A stretch of DNA of 64,000 nt from Epiperipatus broadwayi (taxonomy: Eukaryota > Onychophora > Udeonychophora > Euonychophora > Peripatidae), in assembly GCA_028023455.1 (NCBI GenBank), contig JAQFVV010006293.1, forward strand, positions 3,047,844 to 3,111,843. Reading direction: 5' to 3'. A program made the translations under genes and the position numbers. A model generated the notes under the pieces. That model was not told the origin of the DNA, did no database searches, and saw only the letters and a list, made by a program, of their open reading frames with translations. Of the stretch, positions 14,811 through 26,399 are shown piece after piece (positions within the stretch are counted from its first letter, which is position 1; every line of letters starts with the position of its first letter).

Positions 14811-15257
14811 GATGCCTTGATACAAAAAGTTGGTAAGATACTTCCTACTTCAACTGAACAGTTAATCACCATTTTTGAGGCTTCAGTAACAATTACAGGA
14901 CATATGTTATGTGTTGTGCCATGTTGAAATTCTTTTATGAATAGAACTATTTCATATCAATCAAAATCTGATAGGTTACCAGTCATCTTTTTTAAAGATC
15001 TGCAAGACAGTACATCACATCATATCTGGATACTATTGCATGGTATAGAGATAGTTTTACATTAGTGATAGTCTATTTTATTATAATGATTCTGAAGCAG
15101 ATGATTTCACAAAGTTATATTTTTACATCAGTCTCCTTTTATTCTGGTCATGTTTTATCTGGACTAACATTCACAGCTTTAGCAACAACTATAAATAATT
15201 TTGGATACACAACCAATTCTTCTAACTTTTAAGCACCAATTCATTATATACCAAATG

Positions 15258-15472
15258 ATTTAATTGGTTATATGATTGGAAGAAGGGTGTACAAAAATAA
15301 ATGAAATCAGGCAATTGTTAGGTGCTACTATCGAAATTATTAACTTGAAAGAAGTTTGTAAGAATTTATCTCGGCCAATTACCAGAACTATATAAGCTAT
15401 AAATATTGCCCATAATCTCATTAACACAAGTGTAGGTAAGATAAAAATATGCTGAAAGTCTAGTGTAGTTTA
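15258..15472 (+). repeat. 215-bp direct repeat, copy 2
   Basis: Second copy of the KH3 block. Here it is preceded in frame by the last residues before KH3 (HYIPND), which copy 1 lacks. Copy 1 is therefore joined to unrelated sequence at its left edge. Confidence 0.85.
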
Positions 15473-15479
15473 ATTGTGA

Positions 15480-16547
15480 TTGAAGTCAAAATGTACATTG
15501 AAATAAACTTTTAATTTGTCTTAATGAAACAAATTTTAAATTTATTTTTGATATTATGTTTATTTTATATGTGCTTTAATTAAAGATATTTAGCAAAAGC
15601 AAAAAGTAATTTTTATTTTGATTTAGCAGTTGTCATTTTTAAAATGTCAGTATAAAAAAAGTATTTTTCTGATATTATGGAACACATTTTTTATTTTGAA
15701 CTCTCTACATTTGCATTAAAAATAATTAATATTAAAGTCATAGCTGCTCTTGTTGAAATTCTAGCTCCTTAACAAGATGTGAAATTTAGAAATTTTTTGT
15801 AATTAATTTTTTTTTTAATATTTATTCATCAGTTTAAATAATTTTTACTCTGATAATTTTGATTTTCAACTTGTCAGCTCATATATTTATGCACAACTCT
15901 GTTACTGGAAATTCAGCAATTTGTGTGTGGGGAGATTTTAAATTTTCACATCAAAACTGTTATTTTAACTTGAATTAAACTTTAATTAATATTTTACATT
16001 TTATTTTGATTACACATATATTGAAAACACACACATACCACAAATTAGTGCATATGTATTTAAAAAACCTGTATTACTTCAAATTTAAGATGCAGTAGGA
16101 ATTTAAGCTTGGAAAATTGGGAAAAAAAATTAAAAACAATTTTATTGAAAAATAAGAAATATTTGTATTTACTTAGAAACTGATATAAATACAATATTCT
16201 CATCTAATTTATTGCTAATCTTTCTCAGATATACTTGCACTTTCAACAACTTCACTTACATAACTTGAATTCTCATCTTCACTATTTCACCAGGGCACAT
16301 CATCTTCAGTATGATTTAAATAGTTAACTATATTTTAAGGAAGTTTTTTTTGATAATTCTTTTAGGGATATCTCATTTTATCTTACCAGTTGGTATCAAA
16401 GGATGTCCTTGATTTAACTAAGCTTCATAATGGGTTCTCATTCTATCTGTAAAAAGTTTGTTAACAGACTCAGCAGGTGGTTGGAGCTTACAAGTCATAC
16501 CTGCTGGTATTATTATCAGATCACAGGTTTTGTTTTTACTTTAAGCT
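15480..16547. other. AT-rich intergenic DNA
   Basis: No gene is recognised. The segment at 16380-16540, just before the hairpin, is slightly less AT-biased. Confidence 0.4.
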
Positions 16548-16604
16548 TATATAATGAGCTCGCAAATAAGCTTGGTAAGGGCTTATTTGCGAGCTCATTA
16601 TATA
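16548..16604. repeat. Perfect 24-bp inverted repeat (hairpin)
   Basis: Arms 16548-16571 and 16581-16604 are exact reverse complements (core gagctcgcaaataagc) with a 9-nt loop. The arms are richer in G and C than their neighbourhood, so chance AT complementarity is unlikely. No run of T follows that would suggest a Pol III terminator. It could be a cruciform, a small foldback remnant or part of a non-coding RNA. Confidence 0.8.
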
Positions 16605-16839
16605 ACATGTGTAATACAAGCTTGTTAAATTAGGTCATGTGGCATCTGATTTGATTTCTTTGTAAAATTACTTTAAGCTTAATGTCATCTAATTATATGG
16701 TAAATTGCAGCTGAATGTTATAATTTCTTTGTCAATTTGCTTTTATGTAAAAGTAAATTTTTCTATTAAAATCTGAAACATTTTTCTAAAATAATTAATA
16801 TTTTTATAAATTTTCTTGAAAAAATTAAAAATGTGTAAA

Positions 16840-17850
16840 AAAAAGATTCTAAAACATTCACTTTCTCTTTGAAATTCAAAACAAAAATATCAGGAACTGT
16901 CAAAATCATTGACAGATGTTCTCTTAGGTAGAGAACAATAAACAACCAGCCAATGATCTGGAAGATAGGTTTTTATCACATTGTTATAATTTTAAATTTA
17001 AATTTTATTGATTTATTAGTTGCAAAAAAGATTCTAAAGGTTTTTATTTCAGTACTGTTTTCTCAATAATGTAATTGTAAAAATGGCAAAATAATGTTAA
17101 AAGATTCTAAAACATTTGTTTTCATTTTGAAATTCAAAACAAAAACATCAGGAACTGTCAAAATCATTGACAGACACTATTATGTTGAGAACGATAAAAT
17201 AACCAATCGGCATGTTGGAAGGGAGATTTTTATCACTTTGTTATAACTTTAAATTTTAATCTTATTGATTTATTAGGTGTAATAAATTAATAAATGTTTG
17301 ATTATTTAGAAACAGAAAAGGCTTTCGTTTGTTTAAATATCTTTAGTCTAGCTTAGCACTTTATTAATTGTAAAAAAATTCTAAATGTTATTCAATACAG
17401 TTTTTTCAATAATATAATGACAAACTCAGCAAAATAATGTTAAAAGATTCTAAAACATTCATTTTCACTTTGAAATTTAAAATGAAAACATTGGGAACTG
17501 TCAAAATCATTGATAGATGCTTTGTTGTGTAGAGAACAATAAACAACCAATTAGCATCATGGAAGGAAAGTTTTTATCACATTGCTATAACTTTAAATTT
17601 AAATCTTATTGATGTAGTAGTTGTAAAAAAATTCTAACGGTTATTCAGCAGTTTTCTCAATAATATAATGGTAAAATCAGCAAAATAACATTAGAAAATT
17701 CTAAAACATTCATTTTTATTTTGAAATTCAAAGTGAGAAGATAGGGAACTGTCAAAATGATTTACTAGTTGTAAAAAAAAATTCTAAAGGTTATTCAGTG
17801 CAGTTTTCTTGATAAAATAATGGTAAAATCAGCAAAATAATGTTAAAAGT
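16840..17850 (+). repeat. Tandem array of about 250-bp units (four-plus copies)
   Basis: Units begin with aagattctaaaacatt at about 16843, 17101, 17444 and 17695, giving spacings near 258, 343 and 252 bp, and the array ends in a shortened unit at about 17770-17850. The second unit carries about 80 bp extra. Each unit contains ggaactgtcaaaatcattga, whose TGTCA..TGACA ends can pair, then a conserved ttttatcac..tgttataa block. No coding is visible. This is a degenerate minisatellite or satellite-like array. Confidence 0.8.
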
Positions 17851-20800
17851 AGCAATTTAAGAGAGAGTTAAAATCATTTATGAAATTAATCCAAAATATA
17901 GTGATATTTATTGTTAAATCTTTTTTCTTTTGATTAAAAAAGATTTAACATGCTATTCTACATAGGGATGACAATCATAATACTATGTGCATGTATAGCA
18001 TAAAACAAAGAACCACAGAAATAAGATGTTAAAAATTTTCATTTTGAATTTAAGATGCACCCTTCTTTTACAGCTCCAAAAGTTGGGGAAAAAAGTGCAC
18101 CTTATATTTGCAGTAATACAGTAAAATTAAAAAAAAACACATTTTAGTGAATTTCTGTAAATGAATAAATCTAATTAACATTACTACCATGTTATATAAT
18201 TTATACTATTTTTTTTTTCTTCTAGAAAATGGAAACAAAATCTTAATAATAAATGTTTAAAATCATTTGCTATAGTTAGTTAATTGTATAAAAATATTAA
18301 CTTTAATTGTTAAATTTTAGAAAATATTTCTGGAGATAAGCAAGGTCCTATTTAATTTATGATTTTTTTTTTTAGAAAATAGCAACAAAAATCTTATTGT
18401 TAATCTTTTTTAAAAAAGATTTACATAGTGGATATTTAAAAAAAAAGAAGAAATCTTTAATTACAAAATCTTGCAGAAAATTATCAGAATCAAGTGGTGG
18501 AGGGAGAGGAAGGAAGGGATAGGGATAATTAAATAAAAGTGACCTACTAAATAAGAAAATGAAATGCTCAGTTATCATCTAATATAAAGTTATTTCATAC
18601 AAATATTTAGTAAAATATTAATAGTTAATTGCATCATTTGTTTTTTCATTTTTAAAACTTGTTTATTCCTGAACTAATTTAATATGAACAAATTTTATAC
18701 ATATTATATACTATAGAGTTTATCAAGGCACAAAGGACAAATATATTTCACAAATATGAAACATAAAAATAAAAAAATAAATCAATGCATCAAAAACAAA
18801 TATATGTAACATAAAGAACATATATAGAATATATTTTTTGAAAACTTTTTTAAATTTTAAATATTGAAAAATTTTTAACATTACAAAATAAAATGAATAA
18901 AATATTATTATTTATATTGAATAAAATGAAAAGAAAATGTAAACAAATTTTTATTTTTTGATTACATTATATAAAGATAAATTTTAGACTTATACAAAAA
19001 TAAATGTGTACTGTGTGTCCATATATCTAAAGTTGCATTGTAAGTCGTCATCCCCCCCCCCCCAATATGGTACATATTAAAATAAATTATTTAATATTTA
19101 AATTTCCAGTATCCTACAGGTGATTTAAAAATATACAAAGGTATTAATAAGGAAATATGTTGTATTGTTGAATTGTTACATGTTTATTTAATCAAGAAAA
19201 ATCATTAATCTAGGAAGGCTAGGGAATCAGATTCACAACATTGCAGTAGTATTCTTTAATATAATAAATATTAGATTTTAAATTTAAACTTATCATTATG
19301 AAATTTTATTTATACTCATATATATCTCACATACAAAAAAACAACAACTACAAAACAATAACTTATTTTAATAACTTATTATCCATATAATTTTTACCAG
19401 TATTTGATTTAAAGATTTGTGCTTAATTATTAATCGCTAATAAACAATTAAATCTTTAAATAAAATCTATCTTGTTTCTTCATTAATAGATCAATCCTTG
19501 CATTAATTAATTGTGCCTTCAACATTGAATTTATCACACATGACTTCTAATCAATTGTTCTACTAAATCGATTATTCTCCAAATTGAGTACCCAATGTTG
19601 TAACAGGTAGGGGAAAGAGGATGATGATAAAGGCACTACTTTTTAAAATGATCTAATCTAAGCTTGTGAGAATTTATCAAATGTTGTTCTATTTATGCAT
19701 AAGACTGATAGAATTGAAATTGTTTAAAATTAATAAAATCAAAATATAATAATTCACATAAAAGATACAATATAAATATTAGTTTCTAAAAAAACTTATT
19801 AACTCAATTGTCAATTATAATAAACCAATTCAAATACCAATTCAGTATCATAATTATAATAATGGCAATTATTATAAAAACAATGGAATAAATGATAAAT
19901 TACAGCCATTTTTTGTTCTATTATTTTTTAGTGTGCATACAATTTTATGATGATGGCATTCTTTTCAAAATAAGTTATTATAATGAATTTATTTAAGTAC
20001 CCTGGAATAATTCATTGTTCAACAAAGATTTTAATATGTTATGCATATTAGCCAAATTCTAAATTGTAAACTATGACAACGTAACAATCATAACACTGAT
20101 TTTAGGAAAATCTTCATTACCTATACCAACCTTCAACATTACTGATCCCAAATCAGAATAGATTTGTATTGTATCTATTTTAAGCAGATTTTATTTGACT
20201 TACTTTTAAATATGAAAGATGGCATAATCTAATTATTAAACATACTTATCATAGTTAACAAATACATAAATAATAAGATTCTGGTTAGGCTGATATTATA
20301 ATCAGTTTGAATTTTTTTTTACAAACCTCTCCTTAATTTATATATTTCAGTAAAGAAGATGTTATTTATTTTATAAAACTAATAATTCTTAATGTGATAT
20401 TTTTTCATAATTAATAAGCACATGCACAAATATATTTTAGTTTGATAGGAATTTAATTATATTTTTACATAAATCTGAACTTAACTAATTCCATTTTTAT
20501 ATAAACCTTAGTAATTTAATAAATTGTGGTACATACTGCATAACATTAGTAATGTGCCACTAATATAATACATAGCTATATTTTATAATATTATAAATAA
20601 TAGTAACAATATGAATTTAATAGCATAAAAAGTACACATTTTTAGAGATTTCTATTTAAGAGCTGATTAATGAACTTTAATAATTTTTCCTTTTAACATT
20701 TATTTAACATGTTGCCTTATCACATATGCCATATTGAATTTTCTATGGATTTGGTTGATAATGCAATTTTTATTATTAACTTTATTTTAGATGATGTTAA

Positions 20801-22300
20801 AAATAAATTATATTTCCTGTAAAGCAAACATACTGTAAAAAACAAAGTTGAGAAAGTATAAAAAATTTAAACTTTTTAAAAATTATTAATTTTATTTATA
20901 AATTGTAAATTTTTATGTATATGTTTTAAAATAAGAATTTTTAAAATAGGTTTACTTTAATCTATTTAAAATTGTGATTAAAATGACAGTATTTACCAAT
21001 TATATTTTATGTAATTTCTTTTGTAAAAATGAGAATATATCATTTTTAATCCAAGATTCATCTATTTTATCATGTTTAGGGATAAAGTCTTTTAATATTA
21101 GTTTACTTAATAATTTGTTTTAAATATTTATTTAGTAACAGGATTGATAGAAACTAAATTTAAGCTGTTTGTACACACACATATATGCATACATATTTAT
21201 ATATATTGTGATAGGATAGTCTCATGAGTAAATTTGAACTAGCCACATTTGGATGGTCAAATGTATAGGATTTACTCTTTACTAATCCAATCATAAACTG
21301 ATGAATAGCATAATGTAGGGCATCACCAGTTTATAAGCTTATTTCTAGTATATTTATTCTTGTTCATCTGGTTTCATTGCACTATTTTTATATTAATTAT
21401 TTACTACAACTCTTCTTCATTATTTTAGCCTTTCTCATTCCTATATTTCACCTTCTTTTGTGCAACATCACTTTATTTCTCTCAGGGTTTGTGTTTACTG
21501 TCATATCTCATCATATTGAATGCATATACAGATTGCTGGGTGATTCAATTGGACAAACCCATTGGGAGACAAATGTAACAGGATAGACACAAGTATATTT
21601 GAACCAGCCACATTTGGATATCATTGGTTTATTTTTTTCTTGTAATATTAATAGGTAGATAAATGACGGTGGTAATAATGTTTCTAATTTCACGAATCAA
21701 ATAAAATAAACACAATTTTTCAAGATGTGATGGTTGTCATTTTTTTTCATGCATAGGCTGTAGTTTCAAATAAGGCTGAACTATTTTCTTTTATTTTTTA
21801 TGGAGCTAACATGTTAAAGAAGAAATGGCCAACTGGAAGTCTAGCCCTACTAATTAAGCTTGAACTACAAGCAAATGTCGCCATTATATATATATTTACT
21901 ACTAATAATATTAGTAGTAGTTTATTTTCACAAATATAATTGTGAGATGGAATTTTCACAAAGGAAAATTACACTGAAGGTGACTTCCACAGTAGACAGA
22001 TTTAACTCTGATATAGAAATAAAACAAACTTCTTTTTAAAACTTGCCTTTTATATGACTATAATGATGATAAAGAAATCCAGTGTTTCAGCTATTTCCTA
22101 TAATCTTTTTCAAGGTACACTAAAAATAAAATAATATATAATAATAAATATCACATATTCCAAAATATATATATATTAAATTAAAAATTACAAAATACAT
22201 TCATAATCAAAAATTTACCTCACCTCCCACTCCTCTTTTTTATTACAAACAATCACAACCTAAACACAAACATTTTTTTTTTTTTTAAATCTATATATAT
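17851..22300. other. AT-rich intergenic DNA with a short poly-C
   Basis: No gene is supported. A run of 12 C lies at 19052-19063, which is notable in this AT-rich setting. Short frames at 18372-18578 and 21377-21693 show no motif. Confidence 0.45.
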
Positions 22301-22319
22301 ATCCTTTAAAACAATTAAA

Positions 22320-22580
22320 AACCCATTATTTTCTGTTCTCTTTTTCCATTAACATCCTATTTAATTCTGGTTTTATTTCATTAATGTACATACCTTCCTT
22401 TATCATCCTTTCATTGTATGACTTAATACATATTAAATTTAACTCTGATCTATCCACTAGCAAAATGTTTTATCTAACTCATTTGTATTTATTGAATAAT
22501 GTTCATCAATAAATATATTTATCACACAATCATGTCTCCTCAAATCTTATCTATTTCAATCAACTCTGGCATTTTTATCA
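22320..22580 (-). pseudogene. Possible Penelope-like GIY-YIG C-terminal fragment
   Basis: On the minus strand, in two alternating frames, the segment reads HDCVINIFIDEHYSINTN, then LVDRSELNLICIKSY, then NERMIKEGMYINEIKPELN. The order (H....H.I near the start, a variable stretch, then a final K/E..yINe..p.lN) resembles the end of the GIY-YIG endonuclease domain in Penelope-like and related retroelements, as at 55.74-55.99 kb. The catalytic part is not visible. Attribution is tentative, and another retroelement C-terminus is possible. Confidence 0.4.
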
Positions 22581-23754
22581 ATAAACAATAATAATAATAA
22601 TGGACAAATATAGAAAGAAAGAAAGGAAATTGATAAAAAAAAATTATTTATTGTGAATCTGAATTTATCTTGAAACAAAAACTGCATTATGAAATTTGGA
22701 TAAATTGTCAAACTTTTTTGTTTGATTAATATAAAAATATTTTCAATAATTTAGAGTTTGTTTCAAATTTGTTGTTTTGCTTCCCTTTCCCCCTACAATT
22801 ATAAATTATGATTAATTAATAAAAAAAATTTAATGTTTTTTTAAATATAAGATACAAATATTTGTTGGAAAGTGTTTATCAGTCAGTATATTTTAATTTA
22901 CAAATGAATTCATACAGTTTATAAATGCAATTATTTCTAGATTATTATATCTTCTGTCTTTTTTTTTAACTTGTAGCTAGCTACTCAATGCAACAATATA
23001 TACACAAGCATTTATATAAAGACTTAATTCCACAAATTACTGACATTTTTTTAATTTTATTTGTAATAAAGAATAAATTTACTTTATGAAATAATTTATA
23101 AATTCAAAATACTTTATTGAAATAATTCTGTGTACACAAACATAAATTATTATAAAAAATATAATAATTAATATCCGTACTTACTCTGAAACTACTTTTA
23201 ATTTCGTCAGATGTTCAGATTGAAGAAATCCTCCATGGTTTTCTTTTTCTATATATATATATTTTAAATAGTTTTTACAAAAAAAGTCATAAAAAAAACA
23301 ACACTTAAACTCTTACAGCCATTTAATTTCAACCTTCACACTGGAATTTAGATAATTTACCTTAAGTACATACTACAAATCATTCACCATTAAGATGCAC
23401 ATTCAATTGGCTTTTTTTGCATGTTCTGTCGATGTAAGTAAAAACCTGAAGACAAAAATTGAAATAAAATAAAGTGGGAGTGTTTAAAAATCTTGCATAT
23501 TTCTCAAATAAAAATTTTAAGATATTTAAAATAATTTGGAAATGAGATTAATTTTTGTTAAAAATAGTTATTGATTGAATGCACAACACTATGTAAAATT
23601 ATAAAGATTTAAAAAGAAAGCATGATGCAAAATAAAAATAAAGTAAAATAAATTTTGTTTTATGGATGCTGTTTGATTATAATTTAAAAAAAAAATCTTT
23701 TCTTTTTTAAGGTGAAATGAAAATTGGTCTCTTATTAATTTTTTTTTAAAAAAA
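22581..23754. other. AT-rich intergenic DNA
   Basis: No gene, RNA or repeat is recognised. Confidence 0.4.
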
Positions 23755-23852
23755 GTTTTCTTTTTTTCCCCATGTGTCATAGCATCAGCCAGGAAGCGAA
23801 CCCGCTAACCCGGGACAACTGCTTGTAAAGCAGCTGTCACTGACCTCTCGAC
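23755..23852 (-). mobile_element. tRNA-derived SINE, divergent head
   Basis: On the minus strand a tRNA-like head begins near 23851 (GTCGAGAGGTCAGTG, a degenerate A box). It contains an anticodon-arm-like hairpin GCTGC TTTACAA GCAGT (anticodon TAC, valine type) and a good B box GGGTTCGCTTCC. The tail GATGCTATGACACATG is shared with the SINEs at 43.34 and 48.72 kb, and an A-rich run follows (the T-rich stretch left of 23770 on the plus strand). The head differs from those two copies while the tail is the same, which suggests head exchange. It is not a functional tRNA because the acceptor ends do not pair. Confidence 0.7.
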
Positions 23853-24034
23853 TTTTTTAAAGCATCAAAACCATTGTTTGGCTATTCTTATTGTGATAAA
23901 AAATGTATATAACCATAGAAGCTCTTTTTGATGAAGGTGAAAATGCTAATAAATATTGCCAAATCTTTATTATGTTAAATCAACTAAATCCCTTTTCTTT
24001 GTGATTTAAAATTTATTGTTAAAATTGCTTATTG

Positions 24035-24125
24035 CAGTGAATCTCAATCTTTTAGTATTTGGGATCCAACCTTCCATATCAGCTTTAATTATGCCCCCTT
24101 CCAATGATTTTTTGGAGCCCTAATA
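24035..24125 (+). mobile_element. Possible hAT terminal segment
   Basis: CAGTGAATCTCAATCTTTT followed by agtatttgggatcc and a pyrimidine-rich cccccttcc resembles the terminal CAGTGNTTCTCAACC ends of many hAT elements. A loosely matching reverse-complement end lies at 31150-31169. No good 8-bp TSD pairs the two. It could be one end of the transposon whose transposase relic lies at 26.4-29.5 kb. Confidence 0.35.
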
Positions 24126-25055
24126 TTAATATCAAAATACATTTTGTGTTACTCAAATGTATTTGCATATTTTTAAGGGTGACATTTTATGTTTATATCT
24201 ACAGAATGCAGTTTTTCTTATTTGAGTTTCAATAATTAGTTTTTTTATTCAAATTTTTTATCTATTTTACATGTCTTTGCAGCACAATTGCCTATGCTGT
24301 CATCAACATGGGAGGGAGTCCCCAAATCTATTCTATAAACTCATTTTTGTAGTAAAAAATTGAAATTAAATTTTGGTTCCATATCTGGGAACCCTGGATT
24401 GCAGGTATGATACAGGGATATGGCAACATATAAAATATAAGTGCCTTGGCACAGGGTAGATTGCCTTGCTGTATATAGACCGGTACCATACAATGACCCT
24501 ATCTCAATATTTTCTATGGAATTCTTAAAGAGTCTCATTCCACCCCTATTCTGCTTATGAGGGATGAAGGACTTATAGAGCCTTCCAGGGACGAAATAAG
24601 CTGGTAGTAAATGATATCCACTATTTATCAACAATAACCCATGCAAACATATAACTGAATTTTCTTTTTGTTTCAAAATAGAAACGATCCCTGTGAAATG
24701 GGCCATTATAGTTGTCAATCTTAAAATGTTATATCACATTTTGCAAGAATAAAATTCAGTTACATTTGTTCTGGTTATTATTGATAAGTAGTAGATATTA
24801 TTTACTACTGCACTGATTTCACACCTGGAGGTTGCTGGAAGTCTTTTGACCTGAATGGAATTTTAATATTGACAGCTATAACAATTGATGTCATTCCCAT
24901 GCTGCAGACAGTATATATGGTGGATCACTGATATTAATATAATGAATGCCAACAAGTATATTGTGTATTATTGTATTAACAATAAATGTATAAGTTATAA
25001 ATATTAAATAAAGAAAGAAAAATTCGAGATAGGTATTATTTTGTTTGTTTTGTTG
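24126..25055. other. Unassigned region including a 125-codon minus-strand frame
   Basis: A frame at 24341-24718 (minus, 125 codons) sits in a segment less AT-biased than its flanks. Its translation (for example YHTCNPGFPDMEP near the end) matches no family I recognise, and there are no repeats or membrane segments. It could be a relic of a transposon body or a host exon. The remainder is AT-rich. Confidence 0.3.
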
Positions 25056-25436
25056 TTAAAATATTTATTTAAACAAAGGGAGTAAAACACTCTCCAGACT
25101 AAAAAAACAATAAATGTTGAACAAAGGAATCAAGAATAGAATGAATTCACCTATTCTTGGTACCTCTGATGTTTATAAGCATATCTTTATCAATATTATT
25201 GATAATTCAGAGTGATATTAATTTATCAACCAGATGGAATCCACTCTGAATTACAAACAATATTGACAAAGATATGCTTATATACATCAAGAGCTACCAA
25301 GAATAGGTGGATTCATTCTATTCTTGATTCCTTTATTCAACATTTAGAGTGTTTTTAAGTCATAACCTGGGGAAGAGTGATTTATTCCCTTTGCTTACAT
25401 ATACATTGAGCTATGTTTAATTTAAAATATTTATTT
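25056..25436. mobile_element. Foldback element with 15-bp TSD
   Basis: Inverted arms at about 25071-25224 and 25241-25396 (aatagaatgaattcacctat against ataggtggattcattctatt) flank a short AT-rich loop. The direct repeat ttaaaatatttattt lies at 25056-25070 and 25422-25436. The right side carries about 25 bp (acatatacattgagctatg) between the end of the palindrome and the TSD that the left side lacks. The arms share the GAATAnGTGGATTCATTnTATTC block with the larger foldback at 25.6-26.3 kb, so the two are related. No coding is present. Confidence 0.75.
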
Positions 25437-25567
25437 TATATTTTATACTAATTCTAACACATAATTTGATGCAGACTCTTTTCCAGGTTAATGTACATTT
25501 GATTTTAACAAATTTTTCTTCATTTTATATTCTGTAATTGGAATAGAATACTAGATTTCTATTTTGC

Positions 25568-26309
25568 ATTACTTAATTATAATACATTTAATCAGCCATA
25601 CAAGCTATTGTGCGCTTTTTACGAATGTTAAATAATAAATGAGTACTTTCATTTCCAACACAAGATATAGTATTTAGGAAAGAATAAAATGAATCCACTT
25701 ATTCTATCCAACCCAAATGCTTATATATGGGCAAATCTTAAGTACTGTAAGTGAAAGCTTGAGGATAGACCACTCACTTTAAACCACTGTTTACGATATC
25801 TGAATGAATAACATCGACGAAATTATCTAGAATTTACTAGATGTGACTCACAAATGAAACTTTAAACATATGAAAATAAACATTTATTTTAGCATTGTTT
25901 CTAATTGTAATACATTTAATCAGCCATTCAAGCTATTGTATTACAATATAGCCCTAAAAAAATGTTTATTTACATATGTTTAAAGTTTCATTTGTGAGTG
26001 ACGTCTAGTAAATTCTAGATAATTTCGTCGACATCATTCATTCAGATATCGTAAACAGTGGTTTAAAGTGAGTGGTCTATCCACACGCTTTCACTTACAG
26101 TATTTAAGATTTGCCCATATATAAGCATTTGGGTTGGATAGAATAAGTGGATTCATTTTATTCTTTCCTAAATATTATATCTTGTGTTGGAAGTGAAAGT
26201 ACTCATTTATTATTTAACACTCGTAAAAAAGCGCACAATAGCTTGAATGGCTGATTAAATGTATTACAATTAGAAACAGCGCTAAAATAAATGTTTATTA
26301 CTTAATTAT
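25568..26309. mobile_element. Long palindromic foldback element with 13-bp TSD
   Basis: The direct repeat attacttaattat lies at 25568-25580 and 26297-26309. Between them, arms of about 300 bp (about 25581-25877 and 25960-26280) are near-perfect inverted copies, for example around catataagcatttgggttgg on the right arm. The loop at about 25878-25965 holds another copy of the terminal sequence (acatttattttagc..cattcaagctattgt) in foldback form. The right end has about 31 bp that the left end lacks. Nothing is coding. A diverged single arm lies at 36334-36600. Confidence 0.8.
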
Positions 26310-26399
26310 GAAAAACAATTAGATAAATAAAATGAAAAATAAATTATACATTATACGATTACAAAAATAATATTTTAGGATGATGAAAAGAATGTAAGA

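Larger units (their letters stand above)
14596..15475 (+). pseudogene. KH-domain (poly(rC)-binding-protein-like) pseudogene, permuted
   Basis: This is a relic of a PCBP/hnRNP-E-type RNA-binding protein. From 15245 the plus strand reads as a third KH domain: YIPNDLIGYMIGRR, then after a frameshift INEIRQLLGATIEI, and later NIAHNLINTSVGKIK, matching the PCBP KH3 pattern IPNDLIG.IIGR...INEIRQ.SGA.I.I...AQYLIN. The segment at 14811-14960 reads like the end of KH2 (GKILPTSTEQLIT, as in the family's G..LP.STER..T) and is followed by a linker. The 215-bp KH3 block is also present directly upstream, at 14596-14810, as a near-identical copy. The order is therefore KH3, KH2 end, linker, KH3. Stops and frameshifts show that it is dead. 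No introns are seen between domains, so a retrocopy is likely. Genomic tandem duplication could also explain the order. Confidence 0.72.

Noticed and set aside
14596-15472. 215-bp direct repeats as LTRs of a small retrotransposon
   Set aside because: The repeats encode KH3 of an RNA-binding protein and the interior encodes the end of KH2 and the linker. There are no TG..CA ends, primer-binding site or polypurine tract.
21290-21345. CTGATGA-containing sequence as a further hammerhead
   Set aside because: No helix II or GAAA follows at a usable distance. The same holds for the CTGATGA near 33063.
23755-23852. Functional tRNA-Val gene
   Set aside because: The anticodon arm and B box are tRNA-like, but the acceptor stem does not pair and the sequence continues into the SINE tail and poly-A.
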